Part shown: positions 17,631-26,828 of the stretch, piece after piece
Position numbering within the stretch: position 1 is the first letter of the stretch
Layout: every line of letters starts with the position of its first letter
Source of the DNA: Anaerolineales bacterium UBA2181
GTDB lineage: Bacteria > Chloroflexota > Anaerolineae > Promineifilales > UBA4811
Reading direction: 5' to 3'
Length of the DNA: 64,000 nt
Assembly: GCA_002328075.1 (NCBI GenBank)
Contig: DCVT01000027.1
Span: forward strand, 54,526 to 118,525
Program-made: the position numbers and the translations under genes
The notes under the pieces: model-generated
Database searches by the model: none
Told to the model about the DNA's origin: nothing
Seen by the model: only the letters and a program-made list of their open reading frames with translations

Positions 17631-17723
17631 GGGCCACTCCCGTGAACCGGCCGGTCAGGACCCCATTATACCCCGATTGCTTCTGGGTGGAAACGGGAGC
17701 AGGCACAAGGAGCCACCGGCCGG

Positions 17724-17752
17724 TTGACTCCCCGTCGCTCCACTCGTATAAT
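17724..17752 (+). promoter_or_regulatory. Promoter of the UbiA-mevalonate kinase-IPK operon
   Basis: TTGACT (17724-17729), 17-bp spacer, TATAAT (17747-17752). The leader to ATG 17787 contains the small hairpin GCACCG-GT-CGGTGC (17756-17769). Confidence 0.7.
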
Positions 17753-17786
17753 CAGCACCGGTCGGTGCAGACCGGAAGGAGCGTGC

Positions 17787-18656
17787 ATGATAAAGGGCAT
17801 CCTCAGAACCATGCGGCCGCGGCAATGGACCAAGAACGTCTTTTTCTTCGCCGCGCTCGCCTTCGACGCCAAGCTCTTTGAGCTGAGCTACCTTCTTCCC
17901 TGCCTGGCCGGTTTTGCCCTACTCTGCCTGACCAGTGGCACCGTCTACCTGATCAACGACGTGTTGGACCTGGAAAATGACCGCCAGCACCCGGTCAAAC
18001 GAAACCGCCCGCTGCCCTCCGGTCAACTCCACCCGCGGACGGCGATCGCCGCCGCCACCGTGCTGACGCTGGTCACCCAGCCGTTGGGGTACTGTTTGGA
18101 CGTGAAGTTCGGGCTGGTTCTCACCGCTTACCTTCTGCTGCACCTGGCCTACTCGTTCCTTCTCAAACATATGGTCCTCATCGACGTGTTGGCCATTGCG
18201 GCCGGTTTTGTCCTGCGGGTTGGCGCCGGCGTGGCGCTGGTGAATGTGCAGCGCTTTTCGCCCTGGCTCTATGTGTGCATGACGCTGCTGGCGCTGTTTC
18301 TGGGCTTCGGCAAACGGCGGCACGAGCTCGTCCTGCTGCGGGAGAACGCCAACAATCACCGCGCAATCCTGGACGAGTACTCGTTGCCGTTGCTGGACCA
18401 GATCATCACCATCGTGGTGGCCGCCACCATCATCGCTTATGCCCTCTATACCTTTTCGGCCGAGGGGTTACCCGACAACCATCTGATGATGTTGACTGTC
18501 CCGTTTGTGCTGTACGCCCTCTTCCGCTACCTCTATCTGATTCAGGTGCGTGGTGAGGGAGGGGCGCCGGAGGATATCCTGCTGGGCGACCAACCATTCA
18601 TCGCGAATGGACTGCTGTGGGTTTCCAGCGTCGTGGTGATTCTGTACGTTCTGTGA
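17787..18656 (+). CDS. UbiA-family prenyltransferase (decaprenyl-phosphate phosphoribosyltransferase type)
   Basis: 289 residues with eight or nine membrane helices. The first polyprenyl-binding motif is NDVLDLENDRQHPVKRNRP near residue 54. The second is reduced to the DVLAIAAGFVLRVGAG region. The NRPLPSG ending and the short length match the subgroup that transfers phosphoribose from PRPP to polyprenyl phosphate; in Actinobacteria this starts arabinan donor synthesis. Quinone-type prenylation is the alternative. AAGGAG precedes ATG 17787. It leads an operon with two isoprenoid kinases, which suits an enzyme using polyprenyl substrates. Confidence 0.8.
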   Translation: MIKGILRTMRPRQWTKNVFFFAALAFDAKLFELSYLLPCLAGFALLCLTSGTVYLINDVLDLENDRQHPVKRNRPLPSGQLHPRTAIAAATVLTLVTQPLGYCLDVKFGLVLTAYLLLHLAYSFLLKHMVLIDVLAIAAGFVLRVGAGVALVNVQRFSPWLYVCMTLLALFLGFGKRRHELVLLRENANNHRAILDEYSLPLLDQIITIVVAATIIAYALYTFSAEGLPDNHLMMLTVPFVLYALFRYLYLIQVRGEGGAPEDILLGDQPFIANGLLWVSSVVVILYVL

Positions 18657-18762
18657 GGCGGGACTCGGATGATCACAGAGGCACGCGCAACGACATGGAT
18701 GACCAGAACCCACGCCTTCTGCCTGCGCCCGCGTCCTGACAGCCGCCCCTGACAGGCGCACC

Positions 18763-19698
18763 ATGCCAACCAAAACCGTCGCCAGCGCACCGGGCAAAGT
18801 GATTCTGTTTGGCGAGCATGCGGTCGTCTATGGCCGGCCGGCGATTGCCGTGCCGGTGACGCAGGTCCAGGCAATCGCCGAGATGGAGCTTACCCGGCAC
18901 CCCCTGCAATTGGATGCGGTCGATCTGCGCCGGCAGTGGGCGCTGGCCGACGCGCCGGCCGAGGACCCACTGGCCACCGCCGTCCGGCTCACGCTGGACC
19001 ATCTGGGCGCCGGCCCTCCGGCAGCCCGCCTGACGGTCCGCTCTACCATTCCCATCGCCAGCGGGATGGGTTCAGGTGCGGCCGTCTCAGTGGCCATCAT
19101 CCGCGCCGTCAGTGAGTACCTGGGCCACACCCTGACTGACGATGAGGTGTGCCGGCTGGCCTTTCAGGTGGAAAAGCTCTACCACGGCACCCCCAGTGGG
19201 ATCGACAACACCGTGGTGACCTATTCCCGTCCGGTCTACTTTTGCCACGGCCAGCCGATGCGCACCCTGGCCGTCCCCCAAGCGTTCCTCATTCTGGTCG
19301 CGGTCACCGGCATCGCCAGCCCGACCCGGCATGTGGTAGGCGACGTGCGCCGGGCCTGGCAGGCCGACCCAAAGCGGTTTGAAGCGATCTTTGACCAGGT
19401 GGGCCAGGTGGCCGAATCCGCCCGAACAGCCATAGAGGAGGGGCGGCCGGGCGAGTTGGGCCCGCTCATGGAGCGAAACCAGGCGCTGCTCACCGACATG
19501 GGTGTCTCTAGCCCAGCACTCGACCGGCTGATCCGCGTGGCGCTGGCCGCCGGCGCCGAGGGCGCCAAACTCTCGGGCGCCGGCCGGGGCGGCAACCTGC
19601 TTGCTCTGGTCCGGCCGGAGACCGAGGCCGCGGTGAGCCAAGCGTTGCTTGAGGCGGGCGCCGCCGAGGTGATCGCTACCTGGGTGAGGGAATCGTGA
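18763..19698 (+). CDS. mvk: Mevalonate kinase
   Basis: 311 residues of the GHMP kinase family. Motif 1 is APGKVILFGEHAVVYGRPA, motif 2 PIASGMGSGAAVSVAI near residue 92, motif 3 SGAGRGGNLLALV near 270. HGTPSGIDNTV is typical of mevalonate kinases. It phosphorylates mevalonate at the 5 position. The next gene starts inside its stop codon. Adjacent IPK indicates the alternative mevalonate route, in which a decarboxylase acts before the last phosphorylation. Confidence 0.93.
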   Translation: MPTKTVASAPGKVILFGEHAVVYGRPAIAVPVTQVQAIAEMELTRHPLQLDAVDLRRQWALADAPAEDPLATAVRLTLDHLGAGPPAARLTVRSTIPIASGMGSGAAVSVAIIRAVSEYLGHTLTDDEVCRLAFQVEKLYHGTPSGIDNTVVTYSRPVYFCHGQPMRTLAVPQAFLILVAVTGIASPTRHVVGDVRRAWQADPKRFEAIFDQVGQVAESARTAIEEGRPGELGPLMERNQALLTDMGVSSPALDRLIRVALAAGAEGAKLSGAGRGGNLLALVRPETEAAVSQALLEAGAAEVIATWVRES

Positions 19699-20498
19699 GC
19701 CCACCCACGGCCGTGGTCCTGGTCAAACTGGGCGGGTCGCTGATCACTGACAAGACGCGGCCGATGAGCCCCCGTCTCGAGGTCATCGACCGGTTGGCGC
19801 GCGAGACCCACCAGGCGATGGACTCTGCGCCCGGACTGCGGCTGGTGCTGGGCCATGGCAGCGGCTCGTTCGGCCACACCGTCGGGCAGCAGCACAACAC
19901 CCGCGCCGGGGTTCGCACCCCCGAGGAGTGGGTCGGTTTCGCCCGGGTGAGCGCCGCCGCCGCCCAGCTGAACCGGTTGGTGGCCGATGCCTTTGTGGCC
20001 GCCGGGGTGCCCGTGCTTTCCCTGCAGCCGTCCGCTTCGGCCGTCTGCCGGGACGGCATCCTCGTCCACCTAGCCCTGGAACCGATCCTGGCGGCGCTGG
20101 ACCGCGGTCTGGTCCCGCTCGTCTATGGGGATGTGGCGCTGGACCGCGTGCAGGGGGGGACCATCATTAGTACCGAGGAGATCCTGGCCTACCTGACCGT
20201 CCATCTGCGACCGGAGCGTATCCTGCTGCTGGGCGAGGTGGAGGGGGTGCTCGACAGCAGAGGGCGGACGCTGGAGCAAATTCGGCCGGGCGACCTGCCG
20301 GCGCTCTCGGACATCCTGGCCGGCTCGCGCGGGGCCGACGTTACCGGTGGTATGTTGAGCAAGGTGGCAGACATGCTGCGGTTGGTGGAAAGCCGGCCCG
20401 GCGTATCGGTTCGCATCTTTTCCGGGCTGGCGCCCGGAGCGCTGCGGCAGGCGCTCATCGACCCTGGTTTTCGGGCCGGGACGCTGCTTTCCGCCTAA
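19695..20498 (+). CDS. Isopentenyl phosphate kinase
   Basis: 267 residues, amino-acid-kinase fold. VLVKLGGSLITDK at the N terminus binds phosphate and GHGSGSFGH (about residue 53) carries the diagnostic IPK histidine. TGGMLSKVADML marks the C-terminal nucleotide site. The enzyme makes isopentenyl diphosphate from isopentenyl phosphate and ATP. It is common in archaea and, among bacteria, notable in Chloroflexota. The start is GTG 19695, overlapping the mvk stop by 4 bp. Confidence 0.93.
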   Translation: MSPPTAVVLVKLGGSLITDKTRPMSPRLEVIDRLARETHQAMDSAPGLRLVLGHGSGSFGHTVGQQHNTRAGVRTPEEWVGFARVSAAAAQLNRLVADAFVAAGVPVLSLQPSASAVCRDGILVHLALEPILAALDRGLVPLVYGDVALDRVQGGTIISTEEILAYLTVHLRPERILLLGEVEGVLDSRGRTLEQIRPGDLPALSDILAGSRGADVTGGMLSKVADMLRLVESRPGVSVRIFSGLAPGALRQALIDPGFRAGTLLSA

Positions 20499-20539
20499 GG
20501 CCGGCAGCGGCAGCGCCACCGCCGCCCCACACGGCGCAA

Positions 20540-20568
20540 TTGACACCCCCCGGCCGGCGTGCTATACT
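20540..20568 (+). promoter_or_regulatory. Promoter of tRNA-Lys
   Basis: TTGACA (20540-20545) and TATACT (20563-20568) with a 17-bp spacer and an upstream TGC (extended -10). Transcription should begin at about 20575, just before the tRNA. Confidence 0.85.
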
Positions 20569-20576
20569 TCGGTTGC

Positions 20577-20650
20577 GGGCCGTTAGCTCAGCCAGGCAGA
20601 GCAGGGGCCTTTTAAGCCCAGGGTCGCAGGTTCGAATCCTGCACGGCTCA
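20577..20650 (+). tRNA. tRNA-Lys (anticodon UUU)
   Basis: Complete cloverleaf of 74 nt: acceptor GGGCCGT pairs with ACGGCTC, the D arm is GCTC/GAGC, the anticodon loop CTTTTAA gives UUU, and the T arm is GCAGG-TTCGAAT-CCTGC. The terminal CCA is not encoded (ACCT follows). The outermost anticodon-stem pair is a G-A mismatch. Confidence 0.95.
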
Positions 20651-20765
20651 CCTTCCGCGCCGATTTGCCGGGCGCTGCCTGGACCTTGCCCATTGCCACA
20701 TTCCCAACTGCAGTGTCTCTCCGGTAATTGCACTCTGGTGCGCGGCCCAATGCCGCATACGCCCT

Positions 20766-21682
20766 TTGCCATGTGCGACACGCGATTCTAGAAGATCAGT
20801 CACACGGCCATCGGGCACACAACAGCGGTCGCTCTACCGCGGCCGGCGCAGGCTCATCCTGGTTCGAGACAACCTGGACGAGCGCGTTGGGGCCCCGGCC
20901 GACCTATCGCTGACCAAATCCGCCTCGCCGGCCGTGGCACGGTCGGGTCAGACCGTGACCTTAACCTGACATCCACCAACCATGGCCCGGCCGATGCGGC
21001 CACCGTGGTGCTCACCGACCTCCTACCCGAAGGAATCACCCCGACCGGTCAGCAGCTCTGGCAATTGGGCGCCGTCGCGCCGGGGATCAGGCGAACCATT
21101 GTCCTGACGGCGGGGGTCAACTCGACACGAGCGCCCGACCGGCCGTTGACCAACACCGCCTGGATCGAGACCGCCACACCGGAGAGCGACAACGAGAACA
21201 ACATGGCCACCGCCACCGTTCAGCAGACAGAGACGGCTGACCTGTCGGTCGCCAAATCGGTGCAGCTGGCCCGGGCACCCTGGTGGAAGCTGGTGGAATA
21301 TCGAGAAGGCAGGCAGGTCGTCTGCGCGCTGACGGTGGTTAACCACGGGCCGGACACTGCGGTCGAGGTCAGGGTGATGGACCTGCTTCCGGCCGGCATG
21401 ATGTATCTGAGCGACGATGCTGGCCGAGCCTGCAACCACCACACGGGCTGGTGGCAGATAGGCAACCTCGCCTTGAATGAACCGGTGTCCTTGCACATCA
21501 CCGCAACCATCGGTACCAACACCAGTGGCACCCCTATCAGAAACACCACCGTCGTGCGCACCACCGGCACGGTGGATTTGGTTCCGGCCGACGACCTGAG
21601 CAGCGTAGTGATAGTCATCCAGGGCCTGGCGCCCCCTCTCTCCTTGCCGGTCATGATGAACAGCCAGGCAACCGAGACCTGA
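20766..21682 (+). pseudogene. DUF11-repeat surface protein remnant, frameshifted
   Basis: Recognisable sequence starts near 20893 with ADLSLTKSASP, the beginning of a DUF11 (isopeptide-like beta-sandwich) repeat. It breaks at TTAACCTGA near 20968. The same repeat continues in the other frame (LTSTNHGPADAATVVLTDLL) to a second repeat, ADLSVAKSVQLA, then VVNHGPDTAVEVRVMDLLP. One added C after 20964 joins the two parts. No signal peptide or credible start is visible, so the N terminus is missing as well. The end, LSLPVMMNSQATET, resembles the tail of the propeller protein. DUF11 proteins are surface adhesins or stalk proteins. Either a damaged gene or a sequencing artefact on a truncated copy. 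Confidence 0.65.
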
Positions 21683-21708
21683 CAGGCCCTCCCCGGCCTG
21701 TCAGGTCT
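21675..21708. terminator. Strong hairpin over the DUF11 stop codon
   Basis: AGACCTGACAGGCC (21675-21688) and GGCCTGTCAGGTCT (21695-21708) form a perfect 14-bp stem with loop CTCCCC. The TGA stop at 21680-21682 lies inside the left arm. There is no T run, so it may stabilise a 3' end rather than act as a classic terminator. Confidence 0.6.
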
Positions 21709-21835
21709 GCCGCGCCACTCTGGCCGCGTCGACCATAGCAATAAGCCTGGCAACTGCTCGCCGTAACGGCGGCTCTGGACGCGCTTCGCCAACCGGCCCT
21801 GGCGGGCCGACGAAAACCCGCGAGGTCGCAGAACC

Positions 21836-21863
21836 TTGACACCTCTCAGAAACGTGCTAACAT
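21836..21863 (+). promoter_or_regulatory. Promoter of a candidate small RNA
   Basis: TTGACA (21836-21841), 16-bp spacer, TAACAT (21858-21863). No open reading frame with a ribosome site follows before the terminator at 21929-21962. Confidence 0.65.
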
Positions 21864-21869
21864 TGGGAA

Positions 21870-21962
21870 TGGAATGACGTTCTGTGTGACAGAACCCTGA
21901 CTGCACAGACGTATCTCCTCCTTGTTTAGGGGCGCACATCCTCCGGTGCGCCCCCGGTTTTT
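21870..21962 (+). ncRNA. Candidate small RNA, about 93 nt, with an anti-Shine-Dalgarno loop
   Basis: The transcript from the promoter at 21836 would contain three parts. First a 7-bp hairpin GTTCTGT-GTG-ACAGAAC (21879-21895). Then a single-stranded C/U-rich stretch with CTCCTCCTT (21915-21923), complementary to AGGAGG. Last a terminator: GGGGCGCAC (21929-21937) pairs with GTGCGCCCC (21946-21954) and is followed by TTTTT (21958-21962). This layout is that of trans-acting bacterial sRNAs that pair with ribosome sites. I recognise no Rfam family. An attenuator is unlikely because no plus-strand gene follows. Confidence 0.6.
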
Positions 21963-22474
21963 CCCGGAGCCGGCGGGTTGGCCAGCCCCCAGAGAAATGG
22001 GGGCCATGTAGCAGCGCCAAGCACATCAACTCGACTGCGCCCGGCATTCGACCAATCCGCGATCCTCCAACAGGTGATCGATCGCCAGCGTGGTGCAGAT
22101 ACTCACGCCCTGTTGGCAGCGCTGTTCGGGCACCGAGACGGAGCTTTCTCCGGGCCCGAAAGCCGTGACTCGATAGAACCTGTCCGACGTTTGGCTACCT
22201 GCTCGTGGAGCCGTCAGTCCCAGCATTGCCCATCGTTTGGTGCCTTTGCGCAACAGGTGCCGCAGACATGACCTGTACAGCTCAAGCACGGACCTCTGCG
22301 GTTACCACGGGGTTCCACCGCATCTGTGCTGGTCGCCCGCTTGTAGAGTGATGGGAGCATGAAGAGCCTGATGGAGGCAGCATGAGAGCGCCTGGATCGG
22401 CGGACGTGCCGACATGCTGAGCCATCAGCCGCATTCGCGTTGCCCCGTACCCGGTTTGCGTGAACGGCTACCGC
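21963..22474. other. Intergenic region with no recognised gene
   Basis: About 510 bp between the small RNA terminator and the end of the ABC permease gene. Open frames of 87-97 codons on both strands (around 21978-22289) have no ribosome site or family features and are probably chance. Confidence 0.5.
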
Positions 22475-23569
22475 TTATCGATCTGATCGTCGAACCCTCC
22501 AGATGACCAGGACATAGAGAGGCAGCGAAACGGCCAGGACAATGGCCAGGTTGGCCACTATGCGAGCGGTGGAAACGGTTTCCGAGAACGAGGCATGGCA
22601 GATCGCTGCCAGTGCCACCGATGGTACCCAGGGAAGTAAACACCCTACCAGTGCCGGCAGCTCCATACCCAAGGTGTACGCCAGTGCAGCTCCGACCAGG
22701 AGCAGCAACAGGGCCGTCATCCATCCGACCGTATCCTGCTGCTTCTCAAAGTAACTGCCCAGCACCAAACCCACGGCAACTGAGAAAACCCCACCGCCGA
22801 TCAGCAGCAGCACAACTGCACCCCAGTGGGTCACGTCCGCCCAGGAGATGGCGTATATCATCATTACTGTTACCAGTATGTAGAACAGCCCCGCCAGAGC
22901 CTTCGCGACCACCACCTGGCCGATGCTGGCCGGAGAGACCAGAAGCGCCTGGAGAGTCTTGGTCTCTTTCTCCTCAAAGAGCAGGCTCGGCACGAGGAAA
23001 ATGCCCATCATCAGAATCAGGAGCACCGAATTTACGGTGGCCAGGCTGAGGAGGGGCACTCCATCCGCGAGCGGGTAGACGATATTCCCTTGCACGTGAA
23101 TGATCACCGGCCGGCCCAACACGCGGGAGAGTATTCCTTCGAGTCGCGGCACGGATTCCGATAACTGGTGGCGTTTTCCCCAGCACGCAAAGCCCTGCAA
23201 TTCCGCCGGCCCGCCCGCCCCGATCGTGTGGTCGAAATCCGCCGCGATACGCAGTCCAATCAGCGGGTACGGCGCGCCGCACAGCGTTGCCTGCCACTCT
23301 TGTTCCGAGCGCACCTTTTTCACCGAGACATCGCCCGCGTTTGTGAGTTCTGCCACCAGACGCGAGTCTCCCATGTCATACACCGGCACCACCACCTGCG
23401 GTTGGTCAAAGATCAGCGGCAGCAATTTGGGCACGAGAAGGACGATGGTGAGCATGATGATCATCGGGACGACGACCCTGTTCTTCAGCGCATCGACGAC
23501 ATCCTTGGCAGCAATCACCCAGATAGTGTCCAAATAATAGCGGATCTGCTGTGGGGTCTTGTGGGACAT
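22475..23569 (-). CDS. ABC-2 type exporter permease (NatB-like), second
   Basis: 364 residues: one N-terminal helix (residues about 28-52), a large outside domain of about 130 residues, then five or six helices. The signature of the NatB/ABC-2 group, LFEEKETKTLQALLVSPASI, precedes helix three. It ends YVLVIWRVRRSDR, almost the same as its neighbour's WRVQRSDR, so the two permeases are diverged duplicates. ATG 23569 with GGAG upstream is preferred to TTG 23587. Last gene of the operon. Substrate unknown; NatAB-type sodium export or drug/peptide export are possible. Confidence 0.85.
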   Translation of the reverse strand: MSHKTPQQIRYYLDTIWVIAAKDVVDALKNRVVVPMIIMLTIVLLVPKLLPLIFDQPQVVVPVYDMGDSRLVAELTNAGDVSVKKVRSEQEWQATLCGAPYPLIGLRIAADFDHTIGAGGPAELQGFACWGKRHQLSESVPRLEGILSRVLGRPVIIHVQGNIVYPLADGVPLLSLATVNSVLLILMMGIFLVPSLLFEEKETKTLQALLVSPASIGQVVVAKALAGLFYILVTVMMIYAISWADVTHWGAVVLLLIGGGVFSVAVGLVLGSYFEKQQDTVGWMTALLLLLVGAALAYTLGMELPALVGCLLPWVPSVALAAICHASFSETVSTARIVANLAIVLAVSLPLYVLVIWRVRRSDR

Positions 23570-23606
23570 CTCGGATTTCTCCACCAATCAGGCTGTGCCG
23601 TCTCCT

Positions 23607-24682
23607 CTAGCGGTCAGACCTTTGCACTCGCCAGAAGACCAGCCCAAACACCAAGCCGATGCTCGCCGTGACAATTGCCAGGTTTGGCAGCAACTGCGCC
23701 CATGTCGCGCCGGTGGAGCACGAGTAGCGAAAAAGGCTGGCCAATGCCGAAGACGGAAGCCAGGTGAGGACTATCCGGATGCCGGCCTTGAGGTTTGACT
23801 CCAGATAAAACAGCGGCGGGATTACCAGGAGAAGCATCAACGCCACCATCCAAAATCCCAACTGCTTCATGGATGAGATGAGACTGCCGACCAACAGGCC
23901 CAACGCAACGGCCAGAAGCGCATATCCCAGGAAGGTTGCCACCGCCAGGCCCCAATGGACGATGTACGGCGAGAAGAGGGCCATCGCCAGTCCCCCAATG
24001 ACCAGGACGTAAAAGAGCCCTGCCAGCGCCTTGCCCAGGACAACCTGGCCAGAGCCAACCGGGGAGGTCAGCAGCGCATCCAGTGTCCTAGTCTGTTTTT
24101 CCTCCAGCATCAGGTGTGGGATCAGCAGCAACGCGGTGCTGAAAACGAAATACACCATCTGAAAGGCCACCGTGGCCGGCATGCCATCAACGTCGGCTTG
24201 CGGGATGACGATGTTCGGGCCAATGGCCACCTTCACCGTTTGACCGAGCATCTCGGTGAAGGCTTGGCTGTACCGGGCCTCCCGCTCGGCCGCTTTGGTG
24301 CGATCAACCCAAAAAACGTAACCCCTGAGGAGCGGTGTCCCCCCCACGGATAGGATCTGGTCGAGGTCGGCCGGGACCACCAGTCCCAGGTTCTGGTGTG
24401 CCATCATCCGCTGCATCTCTGGCAGAGAAGTCGCCTCCCGGAATGAGTACTTGGCGCCGTCTCCCAGTATGACAGGCTCAAAGGCCAGTCTGGTATTCCC
24501 CTCGTCGTACAGCACCACGCTGACATTCCTGTCAAAGGGACGCAGCGTGCCGAACCAGTAAAAGAACACCACCATAACCACCATGATCATGATGTTCGCC
24601 CGGCTGCTCTTGTGCTTCACAGCATCCAAGATGTCTTTGGTCCCGATGGTCCAGGCAAAGTACAGGGTATCCCTCAAGGTAT

Positions 24683-24686
<4 letters not shown>
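23607..24686 (-). CDS. ABC-2 type exporter permease (NatB-like), first
   Basis: 359 residues with the same plan: an N-terminal helix, an extracytoplasmic domain, the motif MLEEKQTRTLDALLTSPVGS and a block of C-terminal helices. ATG 24686 overlaps the stop of the ATPase gene by 4 bp and has GAGGAA upstream, so the ATPase and permease are coupled. With the second permease it probably forms the membrane heterodimer of one exporter. Confidence 0.87.
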
Positions 24687-25429
<743 letters not shown>

Positions 25430-25611
25430 GGCACAACTCCTCATATGATGTGAAGAAACGCCATATTCACGTCATCAGTATAGGAAGAGACTATTCCCCC
25501 TGCAACAAAAAACCGGCAGATGGAGCACAGGAGCGGTGGACGGCCCGAGTTTCCGGGTGAATATCCCACCCACAGGTGGGCCTGGCTGGCAGAGCAATAG
25601 AACGACGGGGC

Positions 25612-26604
25612 CTAGTACCCCAAGAGCTCCCGCAGCTCGCGCTCGGCCGCCTTGCTCAGGGGGATCTGTGTTCCGGCGGCGTCTTTGAGCCGCAGGTTAA
25701 AGCTGTTGCGGGTATAGGGGATAACTTCCTTGACCTGCTGCAGGTTGACCAGAAAGGCACGATGCGCCCGGAAGAACCCGCTGCGCGACAGCCGTTTCTC
25801 AATTTCGGCCAGCGTGAACTGCGTCGGGAGGCGCTCAGCGGCGGTTTGAAGATACGCACGGTCATCGCGGGCAACGACAAACAGGATTTCGGCCGGGTCA
25901 ACCAGAACAATCCTGTCGCTGGAGCGAGCCGGAACCATGAACGGGCGCTGTCGCTGTTGTTCCTCCCGCGGGTCAATCGACTCCACAATCCGACCGTGAG
26001 CCAAGCGGTGGACCAGGTCGCAGACTCCCTCCATGCCGGCCGCATCCTGGGCCATGAGCAGCGCCGCAGCACCAGCATCGGCTTTCCGGCTCACCGCCTG
26101 GCTGATCAATGTGACGGAGGCTTGCTCGCAGCCGGCAAACGGCTCTGCCAGTAGCAGTACCCGCGGGCAAGCCAGAAGCGCCCGTCCCAGCGCCAGTCGC
26201 CTGGATAGACCCGGAGAGAGTTTTTCCGCAATCGTGTGGGCCTGATCGGCGAGGCCAACCTGCTCCAGCACCTCCGTGGGACGCTCTTTGGGCAGACGAT
26301 ACAGGCGGCCGTAGAACTGCAGATTTCCAATCACGGACATCCGCCTATACAGACCGTCATCCGCAAAGAGGACTCCCACCTGGCGGCTACACGCCTCGCG
26401 CTCCTGGTAGGGGTCCAGCCCGACCAGGCGTGCACTGCCCGTTGTCGGACGGATGGCACCGATGAGCATTTGAAACAGGACATCCTTGCCGCTGTCCACC
26501 GGCCCCACAATCGCGACAACCTCCCCGGCCCTCACCTGCAGCGAGGGTATATCGATCACCGTGGCATTGCCGACCACCTTGATTAAGCAGGTGAGCGCGA
26601 TCAT
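25612..26604 (-). CDS. LytTR DNA-binding protein fused to a degenerate ABC ATPase domain
   Basis: 330 residues. Residues 1-210 follow the ABC ATPase fold, but catalytic motifs are damaged. Walker A reads GPVDSGKDVL (Thr/Ser after Lys replaced by Asp), the signature reads LSPGLSRRLALGRAL, and Walker B reads VLLLAEPFAGCE (Asp replaced by Ala). Residues 225-330 are a LytTR domain (ILFVVARDDRAYLQT, LSRSGFFRAHRAFLVNLQQV). ATP hydrolysis is unlikely; the domain could bind nucleotide or the transporter. It lies just upstream of a complete ABC exporter in the same direction and probably regulates it. An extended -10 box predicts a leaderless mRNA. Confidence 0.87.
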   Translation of the reverse strand: MIALTCLIKVVGNATVIDIPSLQVRAGEVVAIVGPVDSGKDVLFQMLIGAIRPTTGSARLVGLDPYQEREACSRQVGVLFADDGLYRRMSVIGNLQFYGRLYRLPKERPTEVLEQVGLADQAHTIAEKLSPGLSRRLALGRALLACPRVLLLAEPFAGCEQASVTLISQAVSRKADAGAAALLMAQDAAGMEGVCDLVHRLAHGRIVESIDPREEQQRQRPFMVPARSSDRIVLVDPAEILFVVARDDRAYLQTAAERLPTQFTLAEIEKRLSRSGFFRAHRAFLVNLQQVKEVIPYTRNSFNLRLKDAAGTQIPLSKAAERELRELLGY

Positions 26605-26610
26605 GCCACA

Positions 26611-26616
26611 ATTGTA
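26611..26616 (-). promoter_or_regulatory. Extended -10 box of the LytTR-ABC gene
   Basis: On the minus strand TGCTACAAT ends at 26611, six bases before ATG 26604. This is the same spacing as for lepA and the RimK-like gene. No Shine-Dalgarno precedes the start. Confidence 0.55.
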
Positions 26617-26828
26617 GCACACGCAACCTGGCGCGACTTGCGACCCGATAGTCCAATAGGAACGGTGGCCTGTCGACCCACAAGAGGCGGCCAGTGGGAG
26701 CGGCAGCGTCCCTCCGCAACCGCCCGACAGCACCCCACGGCCGGAGGCGGTCAGCATCCGCATCGTCAGTCGGGTTGGCCCCGCCCCCACTGGCCGCCCT
26801 GTGCTCATGGCGCGGCTTGGTAGAGCAC

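Noticed and set aside
21978..22289. Small frames on both strands after the sRNA
   Set aside because: No ribosome sites, unusual composition, no family features.
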